Assembly (NCBI GenBank): GCA_019914995.1
Contig: CM034141.1
Coordinates: 7,108,001-7,172,000, forward strand
DNA from: Acanthochlamys bracteata
Lineage: Eukaryota; Streptophyta; Magnoliopsida; Pandanales; Velloziaceae
Direction: 5' to 3'
Length of the DNA stretch: 64,000 bases
The translations under genes were made by a program, and so were the position numbers. Shown here one piece after another: positions 25,101 through 36,141 of this stretch. Position 1 is the first letter of the stretch. Each line of letters starts with the position of its first letter. The notes beneath the pieces are model-generated. The model was not told the origin of the DNA and did not search any database. It was given only the letters and a program-made list of their open reading frames with translations.

Positions 25101-27488
25101 TCGGCAATCTACCAGCAGGTACAATTCCAGGACTCTCCTGAAGAGTGAGTTTCTGGTAATTCCTATAAACAGTCTGCAAGAGAAACTAGTTGGTTGAAAC
25201 CAAGGAACTTGCAAGCTGCAGGCTAACCAACTATGCATTATACTACTTGAATAATTGGCAATTCAATCAGCAATATCATTAAAGAACTCGAGACTGAATC
25301 AAGTTTTCAGCAACAGTGATAAGAACTAACCTGCTCAATGTTGATGGTAAATGGGCCTTTGGATTGGCATTCAGGACATGAGCCCACTTTAACTTCTGAA
25401 TAAGAATTCTGGAAGAAAGGACCAAGAACAGTGCCACATTTGTTGCAATCATATTTCACCTGCTGCAATTGAGGAAAAACTCCAGATCTTCTAGTTACAA
25501 CTCCCCCTGTTCGGATCATAGTGTTCAAATGGATTTGCCTAGATGAGAGGGGAAAAAAGTCACAGCTGCATCAATGCAACAAGAAAGAGGATATATTCAC
25601 TGAAGCAATTGCGATTCCCTACTACCTAATATCACGAAGCTGATCATAGACGGGAAGGTTAGTGATACGGACGTATAGCTTTTGATGGATGTTCTTGTAG
25701 TTTGGGTGAAAATCAAAGACAACACGCTTAGCAACCTCTTCCATGACCTCAAGAACTGATTGGGGTGCATCCGCAAGCCAAATTGCAACATTCGGATGAA
25801 CACGTATAAATTGTTTGTAATCTATTTCCAAGCTGCACTGGTTAGCTGCAAAATAAAATACAAACAGCAAGTATAAGAAAAATTCTTGTGAATTAACAAT
25901 GAGCTGAACTTCTTAATAGAAGGAAAGTTGGGCATACCTAACACCATCTCATTTATGATACGAACATATTCAACTTCTTCATGCTGATTCCTTGGGTTTA
26001 CATATGTAAGCAAGAATTCCCTGAATTTTCTGGCAATAAGCCGCCGCACTTCATCTCTTGTTACCCACTCCCTTAGTGTTCCTTGGACACGATACATGTT
26101 CTCGTCCTCATCATGATATCCATCCTATCAAGCATCACAGATATTCAGCTTTTAAAAGAAAAAAGTACTAATAAAGCTTCATTTCATCTAAAGTGAAGAA
26201 GTTAATGACATGTGCACTAAATTTCCACCTCATAAGGGTCGTCATCAGTATGGTCAGTCATGGGAACATCATCTCTTGAGTGTGCAGGTTGAGACCTCCC
26301 TGGTGAACTTAACAGCGGACCATCAGTATTCTCGTCACTTCTTGCTCCATATGACGGCCTAAAATCAGCTCGCAGCCTTTTTGGATGTCTGTAGCTGATG
26401 TCATCATCTGTGTCTGTAAAAAGAGAATGCTCACCATAAGACTACTTAAAGAGTAGTTGTCAACTCTGGCAAGATGGGTTAATTTAGAATGTCAAGCTGG
26501 AAATCCAATTCCTATGTAGAGGTCCCGTCATATGTATACATGATATGATACCTTCTTATGTTTTAACAGACAAAGAGATCACCAAAATTTGATGTCACAT
26601 GAACCAAATGAAAACAGACAGTTTCTTTATAACTGCACCCATCTTGACAAGCAAGTAACAACAATCTGCTTAGCTTAATTAGACAGGTAAACTGGGTAAG
26701 AAAACAATCAATTACTAAAACCAATAGAACAAGGATCTTGTGACTGAAAATCACATATAATAAACTAGCCAAAAGGAAAATAGCATTTCATTGATTACCC
26801 TGATCATGAAGCATCCGTGGTAGCTTCCTATCAGCAGCAGCAAGTCTGCCATCCCTGGTTTCAAGTTCAGCCTCTGCTGCCCGGCGATCAGCCATTATCT
26901 GCTCCATATTCCTATTATCATCCATTGAGTCATCCAGCCCCAAAGACTCATACTGGTCCTGCTCATTCATTGCAAGATAGTCGCTGCACAATATCAACTG
27001 TTTCAATCAGAAAACAACCAATCTGGGCAACTCAAAACATAAAGCGCAGCATGAAAAGGGATCAACAGATAGGAATCCATGTAAAAATAACATTTCTTCC
27101 ACTTAATTATCAATCAAAAGGACGAATAAAAGGAAATTCTGTACTGAATCGCGGTGATGAACTTACTCCAAGTAGTTATCATCATATAGATCCTCGCCCT
27201 CGATATCATCATCCTCACCGCCACCATCAGCATCCCCGTCGTCTTCAGGAAAGACATGCGGATCCACTTCAGCCTCACCATCGTGATCAGAAGAAGAATC
27301 ACCAGCGTTCCCACTGGTGTTCGGCGGCAATCGGTCTGTGCTAAATCCCGCCGATGTCGGCGATCCCGGCGTCGATGGGTCTTCCGAATTATCCTAAAAC
27401 AAATAAAAATCACGATAACAACAAAAACTGCAAAAACTTGGATACGAAGTTTGATTAGAGCTAAAATAAGAAGACAAATTTTCACCAT
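22159..27488 (-). CDS. MCM2: DNA replication licensing factor MCM2
   Basis: Multi-exon minus-strand gene of roughly 940 residues. The start ATG (27486-27488) stands alone before an intron; exon 2 begins at 27393 with [20 protein letters not shown]. The N-terminus is very acidic. Then come the MCM N-domain ([20 protein letters not shown]), a C4 zinc ribbon (CNKC ... CPEC, near 25350-25450), and the AAA+ core with Walker A GDPGTAKS, Walker B LIDEFDKM and arginine finger SRFD. The last residues are [16 protein letters not shown]2 is one subunit of the MCM2-7 helicase ring loaded at origins in G1. The acidic N-terminus matches the histone-binding extension of the family. Two facing E2F sites lie about 100 bp upstream, as expected for an S-phase gene. 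All key ATPase residues are intact. Confidence 0.96.
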
Positions 27489-27579
27489 TGCGAAATCGAG
27501 AGCTTTTGCTTTCTGCGTTTCAATCTGATCTGGTTGTCGGCGGGAGATGGAGGGCAACAATTATATAGAGTTAGAGAGA

Positions 27580-27606
27580 TTTTGGCGGGAAGGGTTCGCG
27601 CCAAAA
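27580..27606 (-). promoter_or_regulatory. Inverted pair of E2F sites upstream of MCM2
   Basis: TTTTGGCGGGAA at 27580-27591 faces TTCGCGCCAAAA at 27595-27606, the reverse complement of TTTTGGCGCGAA. Both fit TTTSSCGS-type E2F sites. Three bases separate them, so the pair forms an almost perfect palindrome, 92-118 bp upstream of the MCM2 ATG. Confidence 0.75.
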
Positions 27607-27620
27607 CAGCTCATTCAACG

Positions 27621-27660
27621 GGCCCAAACCTAACTGGACTAATGGGCCTGAACCTGGGCC
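27621..27660. promoter_or_regulatory. Three Site II (TGGGCC) motifs between MCM2 and calnexin
   Basis: GGCCCA at 27621-27626 and TGGGCC at 27643-27648 and 27655-27660. Site II elements bind TCP factors and are known in plant PCNA and ribosomal protein promoters in dividing cells. Here they sit next to the E2F pair. Confidence 0.55.
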
Positions 27661-27732
27661 GAGATATTGCTGTTGCCTGTTTGGAAAGACACAGAAAAGA
27701 AGCTCCCTATCTCCGAAGGACATGCGACGTTA

Positions 27733-27741
27733 TGACGTGGC
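27733..27741 (+). promoter_or_regulatory. UPRE/bZIP-type site upstream of calnexin
   Basis: TGACGTGGC matches the unfolded-protein-response element core TGACGTGG bound by ER-stress bZIP factors. It lies 264 bp before the calnexin ATG. A TATA-like TATTTAAG follows near 27806. No full ERSE (CCAAT-N9-CCACG) was found. Confidence 0.5.
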
Positions 27742-28004
27742 GGCATATGAGTGGAAGGTTCCACGTATTCTGGTTTATCATTGGCCGGGACAACACATGC
27801 CTAGCTATTTAAGTGGGTAGTCTTCTATCTCCCTTTCCTCTCTCTCTCTATTTCGCAAAACTCGCGAAATTCTTTGTTCAGATCTATCGAGTCTGGTTTA
27901 AGAAACGGTAATCACTCTTACTAGTTCTTTCGATTCTCGAAATTTGTCTCTATAGGAATAATATCTGATCGGCATATCTTTTTGTTCATATTGTTAGTGG
28001 AGTG

Positions 28005-31000
28005 ATGATGGATCGAAGAGTGATCGCGCTGTTGCTGGTGGTTCTGTTGGCTTTCTTCTCTATGAAGACTTGGGCTTCGGATCCGGTAACATTTGTTTGG
28101 ATTTATGCTTCTTTAAGAAGTTTTTGAGTTTGGTTTTGAGTGTACTGATCTATGAATGGGTTCTGATGCAGGTGTTTTACGAGTCTTTTGAAGAATCGTT
28201 TGAAGGAAGGTGGATTTTATCGGATAAGGAGGACTACAAAGGTAGCGACTTTGTAGATCCACTAATAGTTGTTGCTCTACTTTGATCTGTTTTCTTGATT
28301 TGGTGATGCTTCTTAGGATTGTGCTGAAGAGGAAAAAGAATATTTGCTTTTTACCTTTATTATTCTGTAGTAGCTTGATCTATTGGGCTTCGGCTTTCTG
28401 GTCTGGAATTTACCTTCACAATCAAATTTCTGATTTTCTGAGTGAATGAATTTGATCACTTCATCAACCTGCTTCTTGACCAAATTAAGCATTCTAGTAA
28501 GAGTAATAGTGCGTGCTTTATTTTAGCATGCAGCAGCAGAAGTTTAAGATCGGTAATGTACGGGTAAAGTTATCGGTCTTGCATGTTATGGATCCAACTT
28601 TCATTACAATGTGTGAATGCACAATTTTGTTGGATTTTTATGTTAATACAGCTTGACTGCAATTCACATTTATGTTACTTCACTGCCAAGCTGCTCTTAT
28701 TTCAAGTTCTTGTGGACCTTGCTCTGTGACAATGCAGTTAGTATTTGGTTCTGCAGTTTCCTGCATATCCTGATAGCCCACATAAAGTTGGAATCTTAAT
28801 GTTGTAATTTGGAAGTAAGACAGCCTCTAAACATTTCTGTAGATAAGTTATATAAAGCCATGTCAGTTAGCTAGTGAGAAGATTCAGTTATATGTTTCTG
28901 TTGATTGAATTTAACACAAATAGTTATTGGAAGATAATCTTGTTTCAATATGTCTTGGTTAGAAGAGTTTCCTCTTGTTGAAACTGGGAAGAAGAATGAA
29001 TCAAGGCTAGGCACACTGCTTTCTGCGCTTAGGAGAATAATCTTGCCAACATACTAAGTAATTTTAGTTTTGGAATTATCTTTAGCAGTAGCATTGTAAC
29101 GTGCATTTAATTGGTGCACGTACACAGATTCTGTATGTATGCACATGAATAAACAAGGGAATTAGCTTTTCATATGAACTGTATTGCTTTAGGAGGAAAA
29201 TGACTCCATGTCTTCGAGTTTATTTGAAGCTTTTGTAGTTCAGAGTATTGGTAATTGCTTGTATCTAATAGTTTAGTTGCGCCTTTTGAGTTTCCTGAGT
29301 AAATTTGCTTACTTATGTGGGATAGGTGTATGGAAACACTCCAAGAGTGATGGACATGAAGATTATGGTCTTCTTGTGAGTGAGAAGGCGAAGAAGTATG
29401 CCATCTCAAAAGAACTTGATGAGCCTGTAGAAATCAAGGACAAAACTGTTGTTTTGCAATTTGAAACCCGCCATCAGAATGGTCTTGAGTGTGGAGGTGC
29501 ATATTTGAAATATCTGCGTCCTCAAGATGCTGGGTGGACCCCAAAGGATTTTGATAATGAGTCCCCTTACTCCATCATGTTTGGTCCTGACAAATGTGGA
29601 TCAACAAACAAGGTCCATTTCATTCTTAAGCATAAGAACCCCAAAACAGGGAAATATATTGAGCACCATCTCAAATATCCGCCGTCTGTTCCATATGACA
29701 AGCTTACTCACGTTTACACTGCTGTCATCAAACCTGATAATGAGGTGCGGATTTTGATCGATGGGGAGGAAAAGAAGGAGGTCAATTTCCTATCAGCTGA
29801 TGATTTTGAGCCAGCACTTATCCCACCAAAGACTATCCCAGATCCTGATGACAAGAAACCTGAGGATTGGGATGAGAGAGCCAAGATTCCTGATCCTGAT
29901 GCAGTTAAGCCTGATGATTGGGACGAAGATGCTCCCATGGAAATTGAGGATGAAGAGGCTGTCAAGCCTGAGGGATGGTTGGATGATGAGCCTGAGGAGA
30001 TTGATGATCCTGAGGCAACAAAACCTGAAGATTGGGATGATGAAGAGGATGGCGAGTGGGAGGCACCAAAGATCGAAAACCCCAAGTGTTCTGAATCACC
30101 TGGTTGCGGTGAATGGAAGAGGCCCATGAAGAGGAATCCAGCCTACAAGGGTAAATGGCATGCTCCCTTGATTGACAATCCGGCTTACAAGGGAATTTGG
30201 AAGCCACAGGAGATACCAAATCCCGACTACTTTGAACTTGATAAGCCTAACTTCGAGCCAATTGCTGCAATTGGTATTGAAATCTGGACAATGCAGGATG
30301 GCATTCTTTTCGATAACATCTTGATTGCAAATGACGAGAAGGTTGCAGAATCCTATGTTGAGAAGGCATGGAAGCCCAAATATGAGGTTGAGAAGGAAAA
30401 GCAGAAGGCTGAAGAAGAAGCTCCTGGTCATGCTGATGGACTTGCTGGCTTCCAGGTAATTTCTATACTATGCTTTTCATAGTTGCAGCTTGTAAATTTG
30501 CTTCGTCCATAATTTCACTCGGGTTTCTAATGCAAGATTTTGGTAAATGCAGAAGAAGGTTTTTGATGTTCTGTACAAGGTGGCCGACATTCCCTTCTTG
30601 GAACCATACAAGCTCAAAATTATTGTAAGTACTACATGGCTCTGCTTCAATCCATTTCATAAATTCGTTATAGAAGTGGGCTTTTGGTTTAAGGAATGGC
30701 CATATAATTGTGTTTTTCTTTTCCCTCTGAATCTTAACCTTTTTGGATTAATGTTGAAATTAATGGTGTAGTTTATGTAATCCTGCCTTTTTGACTTTGA
30801 AATTCTTCCAATGTGCAGGACATCATTGAGAAAGGTGAAAAGCAACCGAACATCACTATCAGCATCCTTGTGTCCATTGTGGTCGTGCTTCTCACAACAA
30901 TCTTCAGAGTTCTCTTTGGAGGAAAGAAACCTACGGTGAGTGTCAAAACCTTCAAGTAATCTTTGCTGTATCACTTTGTTGTTACTTTAATCGATTTTAA

Positions 31001-31174
31001 TACAGTTGCTTATGCAACTCCTTTCAAATGCAGGCACCCAAGCCTACTGCCGAAACCAACAACACAGGAACCTCTGGGACTGAGAATGCCGAGAGCAGCA
31101 GTGAGAAAGAGGAAGAAACAGAGAAAGATGAAACAGCAGCTCCTAGACCAAGGAGGTCCAGGCGTGAGACTTAG
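28005..31174 (+). CDS. CNX1: Calnexin, ER membrane lectin chaperone
   Basis: Six exons (28005-28085, 28172-28241, 29326-30455, 30553-30624, 30819-30935, 31034-31174) give 536 residues in one frame. Residues 1-24 are a signal peptide ([20 protein letters not shown]). The lectin domain follows ([31 protein letters not shown]). The proline-rich P-domain has the usual arm repeats: KPEDWD/KPDDWD/KPEGWL/KPEDWD, then [20 protein letters not shown] and [13 protein letters not shown]. One membrane helix lies at about 463-485 ([18 protein letters not shown]), and the cytosolic tail is acidic and ends RPRRSRRET. The protein retains monoglucosylated glycoproteins in the ER for folding. Two ATGs stand in tandem at the start. 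It is divergent from MCM2 over 516 bp with a UPRE-like site. Confidence 0.96.
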
Positions 31175-33740
31175 TAACGAAATTTTGAGTATGTGTCTGC
31201 TGAAGTCGAGGGGAGGGCTTTGAATGTAAAACCGGATTAGCATATCTTCAGAACCTTGTCACGGAAGACCTCTGATCTTTAACCATTTATTATCAGTAAT
31301 ATCTTGGAATATGTTTTACAGAGAATTTTGAGATAAAATTTAGAGCTAGTATTTATGTCAGCTTTTGCAGCGTGATAAGGCAGATAGCTTTCGAAAGTCT
31401 TGCGGTAATTTAAAGTACTGGTTGTCACTACCTTCGAATGTTTGCTTTTACAAGTTAAGTACTTACCTGACATCCATGATGTTAGTCTCAACTGAATTTG
31501 AACTTCTCGTTTCGCCAAATCTCAAAATTGATACGAGTTGATTGTATTTGGATATCAGAATTTCTGAAGCGAGCTCGTTTATTCTTGAGTCTGTAAAATT
31601 ATAAAGGTATGGCAGCGACATGAGTTGATCTAATTAAGTTCTCTGCTGGAAAACTCGATGCAGAAGAAGATCAATAGCCCATAGGTCATCATAATACCAG
31701 TAATTTTACGTTAAGCAATATCACTGGCTATGTGATTCGGGCAAGTTTGGTACACATGAACAAGAACCATTTTTTAAAATGTAAAAGCAATTTGGGTCCT
31801 TCAGCGAAAGTTTTCTTTGTGAATTTTGCCACAGCATGGCACTTTTGACAAACCCGTAGGTTCTTAGTCACCCTTACATTGTGCTGCTTCCAGTGCATAT
31901 CAAACCAAAAGCAATTATTAGAAGTTAGCTATGGCCTTGAGGAATGCACTCACTCTCCTTATCCATCATGCAAAGCTAAAATCACTTTCAATGAAGATGC
32001 ATTTGCCTCTCACTTTTATCCATGAAATTTCTGCAGCTGCCAATATATCCTTTCTGACCTTAAGGAAGAGAAAGGGAGGGGTTGGAAATAGCGGAGAGCC
32101 AAGGAGATGGGTTGGTTAACAAAGATGTGATAAATGATAGAGATGTGGGCCCATTTTAGAGTAGGTACGAAATTAGTAAAGCCCATGAGAAAAAGAAAAT
32201 GGGCGTGTTTTAATAAGAATTTTGGATCGACGGAAATTTGTTAAGAGTCAAAAGTTCCGATTTATTTATGAAGAATCGAAAATTTTGGACGTGCGGCTGC
32301 GGGCGTTGCACGTGGGCGGGTGGGAAAGAAGAGGAGAGAAGACCGTCCTGCTCATTTGACCGCTAGTTTGTCTCTTTCGTTTTCGAACGCAATTCAAAAT
32401 CAGAAACTTTGAACGAACTATTTCTAAATTGGAATCAGAACCCTTGTTGTGCTTTGCAGTCCACGCATTTGATTTGAATGTATTGAAAAGAATGGCATAT
32501 ACAATATGTAGAAGCCAATCCTAACACAAACACTCTTCCTCTTCCTTCTTTTTCTCTATCCGACTCGGAAGAAAATATCCAGAACCCAACACATTGACAC
32601 ACACTAGCCAAACGCAGCCTGACTAGCTCGCAAATGTTCCATTGAGCTTTTCTCTCGGACTAAAGTTAAAGGCAATCGGTTCTCTCCGTCCTCTCTATTA
32701 TACGTCAAGAAGTAGTTCTGTTGTATGAGCCTTTGTTTGGACTGCTGTCTGTTGTGTTGTAATTTGTTATGCTGTGATTCCGTAGCTCCTGCTTTCTTCC
32801 ACCCATTTTATATCCTGTTGTCCAGCAGTACAGCTACTGTTCTCTTCAAAGCTCAAGCTCCGTCAATCATAGATATATAATACGTAGCTTCTTACGTGGA
32901 AAGAGCATATATCCATTGGCTATAAAAACTAAAACAAGGACCTTACGCTAATGATAGGAAAAATATTTTTGATATAGATGATTGTTTTGTTTAATATGAA
33001 TGACAAAGTAGCTACGCTAGCACAATTTTTAATTGTTTGAGTCACTCGTAAGGCATATATAGTACTAATATATATTTATGATTTGGTTTCTCGAGTTGTT
33101 CCTCCTTTAATCGAAGACGCAATTGACACCCAAAGGCAAGGCCACCGTGGATGGTGGTGGTATTTTATAGGATCTCACGGCAACGCCCTCATCTGCAGCG
33201 CTGGACGCTGGAGTTACCAAGTGTTTACTGTTTAATTAGCATGAGATGAGAATTTGTTTATTTTAATACGTGTGGATTACTTGATTTTAATAGCGCTTAT
33301 GAGAGACAATGTAAAAGTATGGAATTTTAGCCTACGAAATTCTTTGGATTCATGCTCGCGGTTCCTACGCTCCGTATGTAACTTGCAAATTATCCGATGT
33401 TAGCCTACGAAATCTTTTGGTTATAGGGAGAGAGAGAGAGAGAGAGATCATGAATGCACCACGGTTGTATCCAATATTTGAAGAATATGCTTGAACTGTA
33501 TTCGATCTCCTACGGCCTGCAAGTTAGCGTGTTATTTTAATACGTGATGATTACTTGATTTTAATAGCGCTTATGAGAGAAATTAAATTTGTTCAATGTA
33601 AAAGTACGTCATTTTAGCATCCATCCTCGTTGAATTACTTGCTACGAAGCTCAAAAACTGAAAAACCAAAATGGATCACGATATACGTACACTGATCGAT
33701 TTGTATTTTAACAGTAGTAATTAATATTGGTTAGAGATGA
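31175..33740. other. Intergenic region between calnexin and the PADRE gene
   Basis: No convincing gene in about 2.5 kb. It holds the calnexin 3' UTR, an open frame at 31931-32119 with no domain, a GA microsatellite near 33428-33447 and a duplicated segment described separately. Confidence 0.45.
33258..33613 (+). repeat. Direct duplication, two copies about 273 bp apart
   Basis: Copy 1 (33258-33325) and copy 2 (33531-33613) share TATTTTAATACGTG, GATTACTTGATTTTAATAGC and GCTTATGAGAGA, then AATGTAAAAGTA. Copy 2 has a small insertion before the last word. The shared word AGCCTACGAAAT also recurs near 33330 and 33401. Confidence 0.65.
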
Positions 33741-34511
33741 TCAATCCATACTCTTAATTCTAATTCTAAGATTAGTGAAGAAGAAGATCGAGAATAATGA
33801 AGGAGTAGCACTGGTCTTTCTCTTCTTTGGAATTCCTGGAAATGTTCTGATTCTTCTTCTTCTCCTGTGTTGATCACTGTATTCGCTAATGGTCTCTAAC
33901 TTAGGCTTCCAAGTCCTGCTGCAGCACACCAGCTGCCTGTAATCCTTCTGCAACGCTTCCGTCGTGCAAACCTTGCTGCTCATCGTCATCTTCAACCTCT
34001 TCTTCCCCGCATCTTGATCTTCTTCTTCTTCTTCTTGACTATCTTCTCCGGTAGTACTGGCGTCATGGACGAGCAGCACTATTCGAAGCTTGCCGGAATC
34101 CGTTTTCTGGAGAGTGAATGCGGGTATAAGTTTTTTGGGATCACAGATGGAAGCTAGGGAGAGGAAAGAAAGCGGTGATGAACGGAAGAAGGCTGCGGGG
34201 AGAAGGAAGTAAGAGTTTCCGGGAAGAAGCATGTCTCCGGGGGACATGGCGGGCACGTGTTGTCCGATAATAAGCGAGTCCCAACGGCAGAGAAGGTGCT
34301 TGGGATTCTTCTCCATTATTTCACCGGCGCCGACAACACCTCTGTAAATTTGAACACCACCTTCATAAAGACTGATCACTCTGACAACTCCTTGATGGGG
34401 ATGAGCTGCTGCGCTGCTTCTGCCGGCGTCTTCCGCATCGTTGGGGACGCGGAAACACGACGAAGGAGTCATCATATGTAGCCGTAGCAACAACTTGAAA
34501 CTCAGACGCAT
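33741..34511 (-). CDS. PADRE-domain (DUF4228) protein
   Basis: Intronless, 256 residues. The PADRE/DUF4228 pattern is clear in the N-terminal half: VVRVISLYEGGVQIYRGVVG, then HLLCRWDSLIIGQHVPAMSP, then GDMLLPGNSYFLLPAAFFRS. An acidic run (DSQEEEEEDQDAGKKR) and a basic C-terminal region (HRRRRRIRTF ... KKRKTS) follow. The true start may be MMTPSSCFRVPN, 11 residues into the frame, since family members start shortly before a basic/Cys-rich motif. PADRE proteins are plant-specific and often induced by pathogens or abiotic stress; the biochemical role is not known. The last residues (LFSIFFFTNLRIRIKSMD) are hydrophobic and may be poorly conserved. Confidence 0.85.
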   Translation of the reverse strand: MRLSFKLLLRLHMMTPSSCFRVPNDAEDAGRSSAAAHPHQGVVRVISLYEGGVQIYRGVVGAGEIMEKNPKHLLCRWDSLIIGQHVPAMSPGDMLLPGNSYFLLPAAFFRSSPLSFLSLASICDPKKLIPAFTLQKTDSGKLRIVLLVHDASTTGEDSQEEEEEDQDAGKKRLKMTMSSKVCTTEALQKDYRQLVCCSRTWKPKLETISEYSDQHRRRRRIRTFPGIPKKRKTSATPSLFSIFFFTNLRIRIKSMD

Positions 34512-35734
34512 CTCTTCTCTCCGTAATAAAAATTGTATAGACTGAGAGAGGAGGAAGGGAAGAATGAGCAGAGCTGGTTCGGTGGAGTAGCGGAATAGAA
34601 GAGATGTATAATAATAATAATAATAATATGTAAATGAGAAATAAAAAAAGATTAGAGGGTTGAATGAAATTTGGGTTTGAACGAATAAATGAGCGGATAG
34701 GATGGTTTTTGTATTTGGGGCGGGCAGAACAAACAGCGGAGCATCAGGAGACTACCGAGCGGCGGCATTTGATTTGACTGCTTTTGACTTATACATAGAG
34801 ACTTGTGTGTGTAATAAAAAGGTTGATTATTAACTGAAAAGTAAGATAGTTGGACTACTTGTGGACGAACGGAAAGAACTGCGCGGATTAATTAAAGTTT
34901 GAATGACTGACTGACCGAATGAAGAAACGAAAGTAACCAAAAAATAGTTTCAATAAATGGCTGATTGGTTGAAACGAATGAAACAGCAATCTGCTGTTAA
35001 TATGAATAAATATGAGCAGCAGCATTAGCGGTAGTTTTTTGACCGGACCTGCAGGAAGAAACAATGTTTTTGGATTTCTGAGGGTAATACCATTTGTAAA
35101 GAAAGCATTTGTTTATTAATCAATCAATTTTAGTTGCACTCGCAGCAAAATCAGAAGACAATTGAACGATTCATATTATTGTTTAGCGCTTCTAAGTTGA
35201 GCCCATTGTAAAGAAAGCAAACCTTGCCCTCTCCGGCCCAGCCTATATAACATTGATATTGATATATGTTCATTTTGGGATCTTAAAATAATTATTGATA
35301 TTGATTATATGCATTAGCATGGTAACGACAGTACGCATGCACCCCATTTTACATGAATTATAGCCTCTCTTCAAGTTTCGGGTTCATTTAAGAGTGCTTC
35401 CTTTTTTTACAAAAAATTATTTTCATTAAAATAAAATATATTTAAATTATAGATTAAATTAAAACATAATTTTAAAACTAAAATGGAATTTTTTTTGAAA
35501 AATCCAATCCCCTTCAACTGTCTAAGTAAGGTTTTCTTTCACTTTAGAAAAAGATAAAAGAAAAACAAGAGTGATCGACCGACCAAGAACACATGGCAAG
35601 GATCGGTTAGTTTATGTTTTAGAGTTGCAGAATGGATAGGGAGTAGCAGAAGAGAGCGGGTTGGGTGGGAGTCACATGGAAGGCTTTTCACATTCTCTAA
35701 ACAAGTCCCCACCCCCATGTTCTCATTCATATAC
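34512..35734. other. Intergenic region upstream of the PADRE gene
   Basis: No gene is seen. An ATA/ATT trinucleotide run lies near 34609-34628. Positions 35400-35500 are AT-rich. Confidence 0.4.
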
Positions 35735-35867
35735 GCGGCGTTTAGAAATTATTTTTTAAATAATATAATAACAATCTTATTTGTTTTTTAATTTTTTTAA
35801 ATAAAATCTCTAAATATTTATAAATATATATTAAAAATTTAAAAACTATTTTGAATCAAACGCACCC
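35735..35867 (+). mobile_element. Short MITE, 133 bp, with TAC target-site duplication
   Basis: It begins GCGGCGTTTAGAAATT and ends TTTTGAATCAAACGCACCC, imperfect inverted ends sharing the GCGTTTG core of the other MITEs in the window. TAC flanks both ends (35732-35734 and 35868-35870). It has an AT-rich, non-coding interior and looks like a shorter relative of the 9-kb copies. Confidence 0.6.
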
Positions 35868-35935
35868 TACAAAACATGTCCCCCCGTGATTTATCTGGCA
35901 CCCAAACAGCGTTACCATGCCATATCCCCAACCCT

Positions 35936-36029
35936 ACTACTACTACTACTACTACTACTAATGTTTAGTAGGTCCACAGCACATGACCACAACACCACTA
36001 CACCTTTCTCTCTCTCTCTCTCTCTCTCT
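35936..36029 (+). repeat. Microsatellites (TAC)n and (TC)n in the XTH leader
   Basis: A (CTA/TAC) run of about eight units at 35936-35959 and a (TC) run of about ten units at 36009-36029 precede the XTH start. An upstream ATG at 35983 translates through the TC run (SLSLSL) and is not taken as the start. Confidence 0.7.
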
Positions 36030-36141
36030 GCGCCTCTGCCTGCGACAAATTAACTTGACGAATAAAAGCTTCTACTATTTACTTCCCCTCTCTCCGCTCT
36101 ATTTTTTTCTTTCTAGCTTCCTTGAAAATACCATTAGAGAT

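Noticed and set aside
29714..30219. Ser-rich minus-strand frames within calnexin
   Set aside because: They are antisense of the repetitive acidic P-domain coding sequence.
35983..36141. Upstream in-frame ATG for the XTH
   Set aside because: It translates through a TC microsatellite and gives no signal peptide; [10 protein letters not shown] at 36142 is followed by a proper one.
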